From the NCBI GenBank assembly GCA_009809945.1, contig WTPW01001143.1:140574-204573 (forward strand): a stretch of 64,000 nucleotides of DNA. The letters are read 5' to 3'. Positions 10,196-20,474 of the stretch are shown here, in pieces (positions within the stretch are counted from its first letter, which is position 1; each line of letters starts with the position of its first letter). The translations under genes were made by a program, and so were the position numbers. The DNA comes from Gigaspora margarita (Eukaryota; Glomeromycota; Glomeromycetes; Diversisporales; Gigasporaceae). The notes below the pieces were generated by a model. That model was not told the DNA's origin, ran no database searches, and saw only the letters and a list, made by a program, of their open reading frames with translations.

Positions 10196-11690
10196 GTAAG
10201 TTGCAGTTTTTGTATATTTTCTCAATATTTTGTATATTTACTATATACAGCTAAAAAAATGTGAATTGTAATTTTTTGTAGTGTTTTCTATATGTTTATA
10301 TATATTTTAGAATTTTCTATATGTTTACTATATATTTACTATGTTTTCTACATGGTTTTTTTAGGGCAATTTCAATATGCATATCTATAATCTTATCACA
10401 CATTATTTGTAATGTGCCATTTATATGATACCTGAAAAATTTTAGTGTACAATATGTATTATATGTACTGTATGTATAGTTCTTATCCCACATCTGATTG
10501 GCAAAGGTGATTGACAAAAATTTTAGTGTACAGTAACATATTTTACTGTGTAAGATACCTGGATACGATTTAATTTCATGTGGTAAAAAATTTTATTTAT
10601 ACCCTAGGTATTTTGTACAGTAGGAGGTATATTACATGGGGTATCTTGTAAGGAGTGTATATTAGCCCATAAGCAAAAAAACTATTATTAGTAAATCAGC
10701 CTTTGATTTGTACTTGGGTCTCTTACAAAACAACACAACAAATAGCTTTGAAATGCACCTGGTACACATCAGTCCATGATAAAATATGGTATATACAGTA
10801 CGCATTGTACAGTACGTATAGTACTTCATGTGGCACATCACTACACATAATCATATACATAATTATTTGATAATAAATCTCTATTCATATAAGCCACAAA
10901 TCTGGTTATTCTCACAATAATAGAAATATATATGGGAGTGGTGCTCCACTTCATTACTTATTTTCTGTTATAATATACTTGTTTCTTTTGTCAATTTTAC
11001 TATATTGACATGATCTATTAGCTTGTCACTATATGTTTACTATGTGCTCACATGATGAAGTACAAAATGAGGATTGGAAGTACAGGCCCATGCTATGGTT
11101 TGTGTATCCTACTTTTTTTTACAATTTACTTTACTTTTTTTCCAACATTGCAGTAGTGTACTCGACTTACATGTATGCAGGATACAATGTTTTTGAAGGG
11201 AGGATGTGGTGAACCAATTATAAAGAAGCCAAATTGTAATCAGGCAATGAAAAGAACAAGTAAACAAGTGAAGTAAGAGTGCATTAAACTTCTCAATTAT
11301 GCCCACATGTCTGTGCCTACCAGCATATCTATGAATCACATGCATTTCTATAATCTCATAAAATCGTATGCATATCTATTGTCTTTCCATACAAGCCTTA
11401 ATTCATATAAGCCACAAAAGGGTAATCCTTGCTGTAATAACCCTAGTATGACTTTGTCAATGCATATGGCTATTTACTAACAACCACTTTATAGACAATT
11501 TAGTCATAAGCAATTAATTTACAGACAAGACTACTTTTACAGATGGTTAATTCACAAAAAAATTCATAAACAAATTCATTTTGTAGATATGTTCTGCTAA
11601 TTTTTTTTACAAATTGTACCAATTATAAATTTAAATACCTAACTGACAGCAACAAGAATTAATTTATTTGTGAAATCAGATGTTAGTGAA
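10196..11690. other. Non-coding AT-rich stretch
   Basis: No gene is recognised. It has short runs of GTACAGTA/TGTACTGTA-type sequence near 10440-10830 and the partner of the old duplication at ~11035-11290. Confidence 0.4.
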
Positions 11691-11793
11691 ATAACTATCT
11701 ATTATTGCACGGGTCTTATGTGACAACCCGTGCTTTTTTTATTTACTTATTGGCACGGGATTGCTACATCACACCATGCAATAAGATAGTTAT
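11691..11793. repeat. Small palindromic MITE A
   Basis: It is an imperfect palindrome whose ends are ATAACTATCTATTATTGCA and its mirror (TGCAATAAGATAGTTAT). CACGGG blocks occur in both arms. It is about 103 bases long. Confidence 0.7.
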
Positions 11794-11914
11794 TATATGG
11801 GTATATTGAATAACCTGTTACACACATGGGTTCATATTTAAATCCCGTGCCTTCAGCACAGAATATGAACCCGTGTGTAACTGGGTTATTCACTACAACC
11901 TATACAATAACTAT
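11785..11914. repeat. Small palindromic MITE B, sharing an end with MITE A
   Basis: The left end ATAGTTATTATATGGGTAT and the mirror of the right end (ATAGTTATTGTATAGGTTG) start ~53-bp inverted repeats that also contain GTTACACAC and GGGTTCATATT. The first 8 bases are shared with the right end of MITE A. Confidence 0.7.
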
Positions 11915-12701
11915 AAATTATGATAAGCAAACTTATCAGTAAATTAATCGGCTATCTGTATTATTGTGGTTTGCGAAATTATACAAAATTTACAATTTAA
12001 ATCTTAAGGCATAATACGATACTAGCTAGCATCATGCAGTGTAATACTTGTCCATATCAAAAATTTAACAGTTAATGTATTTAAATAAGATCATTCTTTT
12101 AATATTTCATTGTTTATTATATTTATTTAATAGGCTTATATAAATCAATTGTGCTTTAAACTTATAATAATAATTATTATACAAGTTAAAGAATTATACT
12201 CAAGGTCTGACTATGCAAGTTGTAGAAACTATTTTAGCTCAGCTGATAGTATTTCNGCACTGATTTTTAANATGAGATTGCCACATCAAAATTCAATGCC
12301 AAAATGTATTTGTCAAAACCGAAAGTATCTATAACATGTATAAGTCTAACACAATTTCAAAGTTTACTTTAAATTTCATATTCCCCTGCTCCTGGTTTGC
12401 TCAACTGAGTTGCGCAACTACTTATTTAACAATCATATATGTACTTACGTATGAACATGATTACTACACAAGTGACTACATAACACAAATAACGAGATGT
12501 TTTATAACACCAATAAGATAATCACAAGTATGATATGAGGTACGATAATGATTGGTAATTTAAAAAACCACATGCAGTAAATATATATTCATCGGATGCA
12601 CGCCAGCCAAATAAGGCTGGACCAAATTTATTAGAAATGCTTTATTGATATTAGCAGTATATACATCAGTTCTATCGATGTATAATTAAAATTATCAATG
12701 C
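11915..12701. other. Non-coding stretch with ambiguous bases
   Basis: No supported gene is present. Isolated N bases stand at about 12256 and 12272. A GCCAGCCAAATAAGGCTGG hairpin lies near 12603-12621. Confidence 0.35.
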
Positions 12702-12760
12702 GAAGCATCAGCCAGTGGTTTCCCACCTGCATAAAGCAGGCCGGCTATTAATCAGGATTT
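12702..12760. repeat. Partial copy of the block starting at 12784
   Basis: It shares GGTTTCCCACCTGCATAAAG and CAGGCCGGC with the starts of the two longer copies at 12784 and 13390. Confidence 0.65.
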
Positions 12761-12783
12761 TTTTTTTTAGTAGGAGAATTTGC

Positions 12784-13323
12784 GATGTTTAGCATCAGCC
12801 GGTGGTTTCCCACCTGCATAAAGCAGGCCGGCCATATTTACAAAGGATTTGCATTTATTGCGAAAATGGCAGTATTCACTAGGTGGGTGGGGTCGGTTGC
12901 GAAGCCTGGAATGTGTTCTCCGAATGCAAATGAGGCTTTTGCTTTCAATCCCGCCTCTTTATATTTTATATTACTACAGTGCGATTCTTTGCGCAAATAT
13001 TTTGCCGATCATTTGTTGCGATCCAGTTTTCCACCCAGTTGGTGTTCCAGCAGCCACACGTGAAGGCGCAAGCAACTCGAATTCACGAAATAGGAAATAT
13101 ACGTTGAAACTTCTGATTGGTAAATAGCATGACGTTTGTGCTTTAATATAATAAAATAGATTATATCTCAGAGTAGCACAAATATCAAATCCATACACGA
13201 ATAACCAGTATACTGTATTACACCACACAGTACATAAACATGTGAAATCGTAGATTTTTAACGTCCAATCAAATGCAAGATTTTGCGAACTATCATTCTA
13301 GATGGCAGGTAACCATACACTCC
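12784..13323. repeat. Duplicated block, copy 1
   Basis: About 540 bases begin GATGTTTAGCATCAGCCGG and end CATACACTCC. It is nearly the same as 13390-13915. Short frames can be opened on both strands but no protein family is recognised. Confidence 0.8.
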
Positions 13324-13389
13324 NATTTTGCCGATCATTTGTTGCGATCCAGTTTTCCACCCAGTTGGTGTTCCTGCAGCCACACGTGA
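13324..13389. repeat. Extra fragment between the duplicated blocks
   Basis: About 65 bases, starting with an N, repeat an internal piece of the block (TTTTGCCGATCATTTGTTG to CACACGTGA). The N at the joint suggests an assembly seam. Confidence 0.65.
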
Positions 13390-13915
13390 GATGTTTAGCA
13401 CCAGACGGTGGTTTCCCACCTGCATAAAGCAGGCCGGCCATATTTAAGGATTTGCATTTATTGCAATATTCACTAGGTGGGGGATCGGGTGCGAAGCCTG
13501 GAATGTGTTCTCCGAATGCAAGTGATGCTTTTGCTTTCAATCCCGCCTCTTATATTTTATATATTACAGTGCGATTCTTTGTTAGCATTGATTTTGCCGA
13601 TCATTTGTTGCGATCCAGTTTTCCACCCAGTTGGTGTTCCNGCAGCCACACGTGAAGGCGCAAGCAACTCGAATTCACGAAATAGGAAATATACGTTGAA
13701 ACTTCTGATTGGTAAATAGCATGACGTTTGTGCTTTAATATAATAAAATAGATTATATCTCAGAGTAGCACAAATATCAAATCCATACACGAATAACCAG
13801 TATACTGTATTACACCACACAGTACATAAACATGTGAAATCGTAGATTTTTAACGTCCAATCAAATGCAAGATTTTGCGAACTATCATTCTAGATGGCAG
13901 GTAACCATACACTCC
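13390..13915. repeat. Duplicated block, copy 2
   Basis: It matches copy 1 with small insertions, deletions and substitutions and an N near 13641, and continues into unique sequence at 13916. Confidence 0.8.
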
Positions 13916-14420
13916 GTCAATTTGCATGACTACGTTCCTGGTATAATTGTAAACATTTGCAAACATGATAAAAAATTTTGAACCAATTTGTAGATTAGTT
14001 TCGAAAAAAAAGTAACATGTAGAACCAATTCGATAAATTATTTCATATTAGTATATTTTTTCTTTTTTTAAATTTTTAAGCAGCCTTATAAGAAAAATAA
14101 GAATAGTTTCGAATTTGAATTTTAGTTATAAGAACTTTAAGAGTGCTTCTTGTCCCTATTAATTTTTCGCCTAGCAATTAAAAATTTTAAACTCTGTCAG
14201 TTGAGAATTTTAAACATCCTTAAGTGCTAACTTGTAATGGGCTTATTTATCATGTTTATGTGGCTTATATTTAATGAATTATGCATAAATAGAAAAGAAA
14301 AGAAGATCTATATATAAATATGGGGGTAATATAAAATTAAATAAAATACCAGGGATGAATAAGCAAGAATAACTGTAAATACGAGTACGGTAAATTAAAA
14401 TACGGTTAATAAAGTTAGTT
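13916..14420. other. Non-coding AT-rich stretch
   Basis: No coding frame or recognisable element is seen. Confidence 0.4.
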
Positions 14421-14429
14421 AAAAGTCTG

Positions 14430-14975
14430 CTAGCCTTGAATCAACTCGGATTCAGACGTGTGACAGACTATTTATGGTCAAATGTTCGATCGATTGATCG
14501 ATCGATGATCAATCAAGGGGAAGTAAGTTTGAGGATGAGAGTAAGGTACATTTTAAGTTAATTAATGAGTAAGTATGAAGTAATCGTTGTGTAATTTTTT
14601 AAGGTATATATTAGTATTGTTAAGGTCGTAAGGAAGATAGGCATTTTTCTTCTGCGAACCCGATATTCATTCTGGTTACATCAACCCTCCTTCCCTACCC
14701 AGTGAGTTATCCTAAGTGGCCTGTCGGGACGACAGTCATATGAGAAATGAGGGTTAGGTGGCTTATGATTAAGACATCAGTCATTCGTAAAGAAGTGAAT
14801 GCATTTTATGACCTGTCAGGACGACAGTCGGTTATACAAATTAATACAGTCTATGACCTGTCAGTACGACAGTTAAAGAAAAAATTACGCGATGCTATAA
14901 AGCTGCGTAGGTTGCTCGATAGTAGGAGAATAACACTCATTTGTATTTTCATAGTGTAACCCATAAATGAGAGGC
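14430..14975. repeat. Interspersed repeat, copy 2 (without the LTR insertion)
   Basis: It matches 4770-4805 joined to 8401-8910. The junction region (CAGACTATTTATGGTC) is uninterrupted here, so this is a relative of the site before the LTR element at 4806-8400 went in. It also holds the CTGTCRGGACGACAG motifs. Confidence 0.8.
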
Positions 14976-15057
14976 TAAACAATATGGTATTATAGTAATA
15001 TAGTAATATAATAGTGTATTGCAGTAGATACAGTTATACAGTAATGCTTATCGTTAA

Positions 15058-15502
15058 GCCCTGTAAGAAAAGTGGCACGTGTGATATCCGTGCCATTACG
15101 GGTATACGCGTGAATTTTGGACCGAAATTGGACCGGATTTTGCAGCAGTTTACTAAGCCAAAATACACGTATTTTGGCACGTTCACTAAAATAACGGAAA
15201 AGCACGGGATAGTGCACCGTGTTTGACACGTGAGGTACGGGATGGTTTCTTTTCACCGTGCCATTTTTGGCACGTTCACCCGTAAATTTTGAACAGTAAA
15301 TGGACCGGATTTTGCAGCAGTTTACTAATCCAAACTCCACGGATTTTGGCACGGATTTTTGGCACGTTTTTCTACGGAAATTGCAGTGAAGGAACGGGTT
15401 GTGGACCGTAATTTGCACGTGAAATTTTTTGCGGAGGCACGTAATGGTGGGTTTTCCCGTGCCATTTTGGACCGTACCACGTGCCACTTTTTCTTACAGG
15501 GA
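15058..15502. repeat. MITE with 24-bp terminal inverted repeats
   Basis: CCCTGTAAGAAAAGTGGCAC at the left is the mirror of the right end (GTGCCACTTTTTCTTACAGG), with one extra base. AAG on both sides may be a 3-bp target duplication. Inside, a block with TTGCAGCAGTTTACTAA occurs twice, along with many TGGCACG/CGTGCCA pairs, so the whole element can fold. No transposase is present. Confidence 0.8.
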
Positions 15503-16015
15503 AGCAGTATTATAAATATTGCATATCAGTAAATAAATAAAAAAATTGATACTTGATACGTATTTTTTTTAATTTGTTGTTTTTTTTTTGATAATCAAAG
15601 TAATTTATACTTAGATAATAAAAATAATTTATTGTTTTAATGATTTTTTGCATAACTCGAGTTTTAGTCTGCCCTTGATAATCAAGAATGATAATAATCG
15701 AAATAAATTAGTAAATTTCTTTAATGCACAAAAAAAAATAATTTATTTTAAGGTGATAATACAATAACAATGATATTATTAAATTTTAATAATGAGTTTT
15801 TACCACTTAAGGTTCATAATGAATTCACAATTGCTTTAAATATTATTAAGTAGTTCGTGTATTATTATTTTTATCTATTTAATTAAGGTGTATTATAATT
15901 AATTCACGATTGCTTTAATTTTAATAGCATGTGTTTCATCGTTATTCATGCATGTATGAGGTATTATTTTCCTTTTTTGATTATTATTTATCATTTTAAC
16001 ATATATATATATAAC
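15503..16015. other. Non-coding AT-rich stretch
   Basis: No gene is seen. There are runs of T and imperfect TAATTTATT repeats only. Confidence 0.35.
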
Positions 16016-16019
16016 TGAT

Positions 16020-16110
16020 GTCCGCAAGTGAAAATACTTTGAGCGCGCTCGCTCAGCTCTTCGCAGTGACGCGCTGCTCTTTCGGCGCGCGCTAGAGCTA
16101 GTTAGAGCTC
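16020..16110. other. Short GC-rich island with palindromes
   Basis: In otherwise very AT-rich DNA, ~90 bases hold GAGCGCGCTCGCTCAGCTC, GACGCGCTGC, GGCGCGCGC and AGAGCTAGTTAGAGCTC, several of them self-complementary. Its function is unknown. It could be an end of a mobile element or a structured RNA. Confidence 0.4.
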
Positions 16111-16299
16111 TTTTTATACAATCGGTTGAATTTGGTGAAACCAAAAATTACCAAAAAAAGTTAACTTGACGAAAATCTATTTCCAAATTTAAACGCCAAT
16201 ACAACCAAACCTTTTCAAAAAAGGAAATTTAGCGTAGCACCAAGCGCTATCAATTGTTTCTAAGCGCTAACTAACTAATAATTTGGCTATAATATTCGC

Positions 16300-18120
16300 T
16301 TGGATTTTTAATACGAATGAAATGAATTGTACATAATAGTAAATAAGTAATTATGATCTTGTTTTGCTATTTTTATGTAGTAAAATTATTAAATGTTCTT
16401 TATACTCNCNAACTAAATAATGCGAATGAAATGANTTGTACGTAATGGTAAATAAGTAATTATGAACTTGTTTTGCTATTTTTATATAATAAAATTATTA
16501 AATATTCTTTATACTTACCAAATAAATTAATGCGAATGAAATGAATTGTACGTAATAGTAATAAGTATTTATTTTCTTGTTTTATGAACTTGTTTTGCAG
16601 TTTTTATATAGTAAAGTTATTAAATGTTCTTTATACTCACTGGCTAAATTAATGCGAGTAACGTAAGTATTTATTTCTTGTTTTGTGAACTTGTTTTGCT
16701 ATTTTTATGTAGTAAAATTATTAAATGTTCTTTATACTCACNNNNNNNNNNNNNNNNNNNNNNNNNNNNNNNNNNNNNNNNNNNNNNNNNNNNNNNNNNN
16801 NNNNNNNNNNNNNNNNNNNNNNNNNNNNNNNNNNNNNNNNNNNNNNNNNNNNNNNNNNNNNNNNNNNNNNNNNNNNNNNNNNNNNNNNNNNNNNNNNNNN
16901 NNNNNNNNNNNNNNNNNNNNNNNNNNNNNNNNNNNNNNNNNNNNNNNNNNNNNNNNNNNNNNNNNNNNNNNNNNNNNNNNNNNNNNNNNNNNNNNNNNNT
17001 GTTTTTATGTAGTAAAATTATTAAATGTTCTTTATACTTACCGAATAAATTAATGCGAATGAAATGAATTGTACGTAATAGTAATAAGTATTTATTTTCT
17101 TGTTTTATGAACTTGTTTTGCAGTTTTTATGTAGTAAATTATTAAATGTTCTTTATACTCACCCTAAACCTAAGTAGATTTATCATCGAGATTCCAATGA
17201 CTAATTTCTATCTCTTATGTTCAAAAAATTTTTGTTATGAAACCTTATTTTGAGCTACTACTGGATTCAATAATGAGATAAAAGCATATAAAATTCAACT
17301 TAGAAAAATTAATTAAATACAAAAAGGATTATCTATATATTGCAAAATTTTAATAAAGCTTGGTTCTAATTTAAAAATTTTAATTGTAACACATTTTTAG
17401 TCATAATATAATCGCAATTTTCACTAGCTATCAAACTATCACTAATTCTTTTGTAAAACTTTGAAACAAAAAACACAGTATTTCTGATGCGAACGAAATG
17501 ATTTATACGTAATGGAAATAAGTATTTTTTTTTATTTCATAAATTATTAAATGTTCTTTATACTCACCGGATAAATTAATGTGAATAACGTAATGGTAAG
17601 TATTTATTTCTTGTTGTGAACTTATTTTTATGTAGTAAAATTATTAAATGTTCTTTATACTCACCAGTTAAATTAATGTGAGTGACGTAATGGTAAGTAA
17701 GTATTTATTTCTTGTTTTGTGAACTTGTTTTGCTATTTTTTTCATAAATTATTAAATGTTCTTTATACTTACCAGCTAAATTAATGTGAGTAACGTAATG
17801 ATAAGTAAGTATTTATTTCTTGTTGTGAACTTGTTTTGCTATTTTTATGTAATAAAATTATTAAATGTTCTTTATACTCACCGGCTAAATTAATGCGAAT
17901 AACGTAATGGTAAGTAAGTATTTATTTCTTGTTGTGAACTTGTTTTGCTATTTTTATATAGTAAAATTATTAAATGTTCTTTATACTCACCGGCTAAATT
18001 AATGTGAGTAACGTAAGTATTTATTTCTTGTTTTGTGAACTTGTTTTGCTATTTTTGCGAATAAAATGAATTGTACATAATGGTAAATAAGTAATAAAAT
18101 TATTAAATGTTCTTTATACT
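16300..18120. repeat. Minisatellite array of ~100-120-bp units with assembly gap
   Basis: At least twelve visible units share ATTATTAAATGTTCTTTATA followed by CTCACCGGCTAAATTAATG and ATTTATTTCTTGTTTTGTG. A run of N (16742-16999) breaks the array, so the true copy number is unknown. A ~330-bp unrelated piece (about 17164-17490) interrupts it. The array abuts the 3' side of the large gene cluster. Confidence 0.85.
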
Positions 18121-18184
18121 TAAGTTAATAAAAAACGGGCTATAGTATTGTACAGTGTGGTTGGATTATTGTTGCCGGGAATTT

Positions 18185-19324
18185 CTAAATTAGTGGTAAA
18201 TTCGGAATATGCTTCCGAAAATATTCCCAAGTTTGTGTTTCAATAATATTTGTTTGATCTTCAGCTTGGCGGATTTTGAGGTACATTGCTACATTAGCGG
18301 AATTAGTGTGTACTTCAAATTTAAATCTCATGTTCTGAAATTTCTGAACAATAGCTTCTTCTGAAGATAAGTCCGTTATTGTTGGGCATTCGCCAAATTT
18401 TGAGGCTATCCACTGCCTTTCTTCCAAGTCAAATATTGATAAGTATTTGTGTCCTTTGTATAATTTTTCGAGTCTTTGGATTCGTTGTTCTATTCTTCGG
18501 ATTGGTTGTATTAAGCTCTGTATTTTCCTTTTATATTTAATTAAGGTTTGTATTTCGAATGAGGAAACTTTGTCATATCTTAATTCTAAGACAGGGAAAT
18601 CTTCATCAGTTATTTCTGGTATTTGTTCCCATGGTATTTCTATTTCGATGTCCTTTAGGAAGTTTTTAGTTTCTGATTGGTTCCTTTGTTTTCTCTCTTT
18701 CTTCTGTGTTAATAGGGACATTATTGTTTGTTTTTCGCTGTTTCCTATGGCTTGTTCTAAAATTCTTTTCTCATACATTTTTATTTCTTTTGTTATTAGT
18801 TCTATATTTTCTTCAAGTAATGGAACTAATTCCTCTCGATGTTTAAACACATCTGTTATTTTATAAATGTGCCATGGTCCTAATGTTTCTGGTTCAGTTT
18901 GTTGTGGTTTTAGTTCTTCTAGTGGGTATATAAATATTGCTAGGGTTACTATATAGCTTGCTTCTTTTTGTGTGCAGTTATTTGCTTTCCATTCTTGGGT
19001 CGAGTAGTATGATTGTTCAAATACTTTTAATAATTTCTCGTTTCTTAGTACAATTTCTGTTTCTTCAAAACATTCTCTTATTACACATGCTTCCATACAT
19101 TCATTTTTGCTGTAATCTGCTTTTCCTCCGGGTCCATTAAGTTTTAAATAAAAGTCTTTATCTGGGTTAATTCTTTGTGATAATAAAATATATATTTCGT
19201 TGTTTAATTCTACAAAGAATATTAACTGGCTCATTTTTCNTTCTGGCAAGAATGATATTTGTGTTTCCTTATTNAATTGGCTATTCCAGTATTCAATTAG
19301 GTCTTCGTTCCCAATATTGTTCAT
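18185..19324 (-). CDS. Nudix-type hydrolase-like protein
   Basis: This 379-residue frame belongs to the large element. Around residues 40-100 it has a Nudix-like fold start (FFVELNNEIYILLSQR) and a Nudix box: GPGGKADYSKNE, then seven residues, then RECFEET, which fits E-x7-RE-xx-EE of the GX5EX7REUXEEXGU signature with a slightly longer first spacer. Nudix enzymes hydrolyse nucleoside diphosphate-linked compounds such as damaged nucleotides, caps or ADP-ribose. The rest is a charged helical tail of ~200 residues rich in Glu, Lys and Ile. It is the last gene of the cluster and overlaps the preceding frame by 32 bases. Substrate unknown. Two ambiguous bases lie near the N-terminus. Confidence 0.65.
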   Translation of the reverse strand: MNNIGNEDLIEYWNSQXNKETQISFLPEXKMSQLIFFVELNNEIYILLSQRINPDKDFYLKLNGPGGKADYSKNECMEACVIRECFEETEIVLRNEKLLKVFEQSYYSTQEWKANNCTQKEASYIVTLAIFIYPLEELKPQQTEPETLGPWHIYKITDVFKHREELVPLLEENIELITKEIKMYEKRILEQAIGNSEKQTIMSLLTQKKERKQRNQSETKNFLKDIEIEIPWEQIPEITDEDFPVLELRYDKVSSFEIQTLIKYKRKIQSLIQPIRRIEQRIQRLEKLYKGHKYLSIFDLEERQWIASKFGECPTITDLSSEEAIVQKFQNMRFKFEVHTNSANVAMYLKIRQAEDQTNIIETQTWEYFRKHIPNLPLI

Positions 19325-19856
19325 GGTGTTCTTTTAGTTCATCAAAAGTTTCTACTATACAATATTTATCGTTTATCCAGATTCCTGTTTGTTTTTCGTA
19401 GAGTTCTTCTAGGTTCTTTATATATGCNGTTTGTAGCCNCTCTTGTTTTTCTTTTAAATTTTGTTCTTCTGTTTGGTATAGACTGTTAGGGTATTTTAAT
19501 ACTAGTGTGATTCCTTTTATTGTCTCAGTAATTTCACAATATTCTTGGTTTTTATAGCAATTGTAGATACAGAGGGTTTCTTTATTTCGTGCTTCGTGTC
19601 GTAATGCTAATGGGAATAGTTCTTCTTCTAGTTTTAGCTTTAGTTCTTTTAGGGAGGTTTCAAGGGATTCTATTGTTTCCTTCTTCTTGTTCCTTTTGAT
19701 ATATTTTGTTTCCCCTAAATCTTCAGGTTTTGTATAGAATGTATAATATTGTTCAAATAACTTTTTCGGTTTTATATATTCTAATTTTAATGTAATTCTT
19801 CTAGTACTTGGTGTGCAAGGATATTGGTTATTACTGGGTCTCGAGTTGTAATTCAT
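19293..19856 (-). CDS. Unknown charged protein of the large element
   Basis: A 187-residue frame with strong Glu/Lys content and a helical look. It has two short signatures shared with the neighbouring frame at 19983-20460: a Y-Y-T stretch near residue 40 and IYNCY near residue 100. The two are therefore probably duplicated relatives. Its start codon lies inside the end of the small membrane protein at 19831-19995, and its end overlaps the Nudix gene. Function not recognised. Confidence 0.5.
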   Translation of the reverse strand: MNYNSRPSNNQYPCTPSTRRITLKLEYIKPKKLFEQYYTFYTKPEDLGETKYIKRNKKKETIESLETSLKELKLKLEEELFPLALRHEARNKETLCIYNCYKNQEYCEITETIKGITLVLKYPNSLYQTEEQNLKEKQEXLQXAYIKNLEELYEKQTGIWINDKYCIVETFDELKEHHEQYWERRPN

Positions 19857-19995
19857 TTAGGTTCTTATACGGATTTGTTTTTATCCAATAAATTAATAAT
19901 ATGGGTATTGATGTAAGAGTTAAACAGAGTATTATGAATGCTATTAGTGTTATTGTGTCGTATTGTCCTATTTCTTCTAAATTTATTTTAACCAT
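19831..19995 (-). CDS. 54-residue single-pass membrane protein
   Basis: A short polar head (MVKINLEEIGQYDTI) is followed by a ~25-residue hydrophobic helix (TLIAFIILCLTLTSIPILLI) and a basic, polar tail. Its ATG overlaps the stop of the upstream frame and its last codons overlap the ATG of the downstream one. This packing supports it as real. Role unknown; it resembles the other small membrane proteins of this element in design. Confidence 0.5.
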   Translation of the reverse strand: MVKINLEEIGQYDTITLIAFIILCLTLTSIPILLIYWIKTNPYKNLNELQLETQ

Positions 19996-20460
19996 TTAAG
20001 AATGTTCTTCTCGTTTGTGATATCTTCAAGTATTCTAGCTCTTTTAATATTTAGGATCAGTCTTTCTATTAGGTCTGCATATCTAATGTTTGCAGTTGCT
20101 ATTCCTATGTCAGTTCCAGGATATGGCTGATCAATTTGTTCTGTTAACTTGTGAATATCTCGTGCTAGATTTAATTTTTCCCAGCAGTGGTCGTCTGCAT
20201 AGCAATTATAAATGTTTAATTCTCCTTTTATGTTTGGGGTTTCTTTTCTTTTAAGAATATGTTCTCCTAGGTTATTTATTATTATTCTATTTAGATATTC
20301 TAGCTTAAAATATAATTTGTCGTGTTCTAAGTATTCTGGTTCTTTTTCTTTCTTTTCAGTGGATCATGTATAATATCCAAATTCTTCTATTCTTTTTCTA
20401 GTCCTTGTGAAGTATTCTTCTTTTAATTCTTCTATGAGTGAAGCTTCTTTTATATTCATT
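19983..20460 (-). pseudogene. Frame related to the 19293-19856 protein
   Basis: Coding-like sequence on the minus strand shares the Y-Y-T and IYNCY signatures, in the same order, with its downstream neighbour. It is Glu/Lys/Ile-rich and helical in character. As a part of the fossil it is not fully open under the standard code. Function unknown. Confidence 0.4.
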
Positions 20461-20474
20461 TAAATAGAATTTCT

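Noticed and set aside
10317-11345. Small minus-strand frames at 10317-10517 and 11109-11345
   Set aside because: Short, composition like random translation of AT-rich DNA, no motif.
12785-13820. Several 60-90-codon frames on both strands of the duplicated block
   Set aside because: Overlapping frames on both strands, no family resemblance, and the block is a duplicated repeat with N bases.
14747-15487. Frames at 14747-14959, 14990-15487 and 15014-15226
   Set aside because: They lie in the interspersed repeat and in the palindromic MITE; the translated sequence only reflects the repeated CGTGCCA motifs.
16678-17067. Open frames running through the N gap
   Set aside because: They are open only because N is untranslatable; the flanks are minisatellite units.
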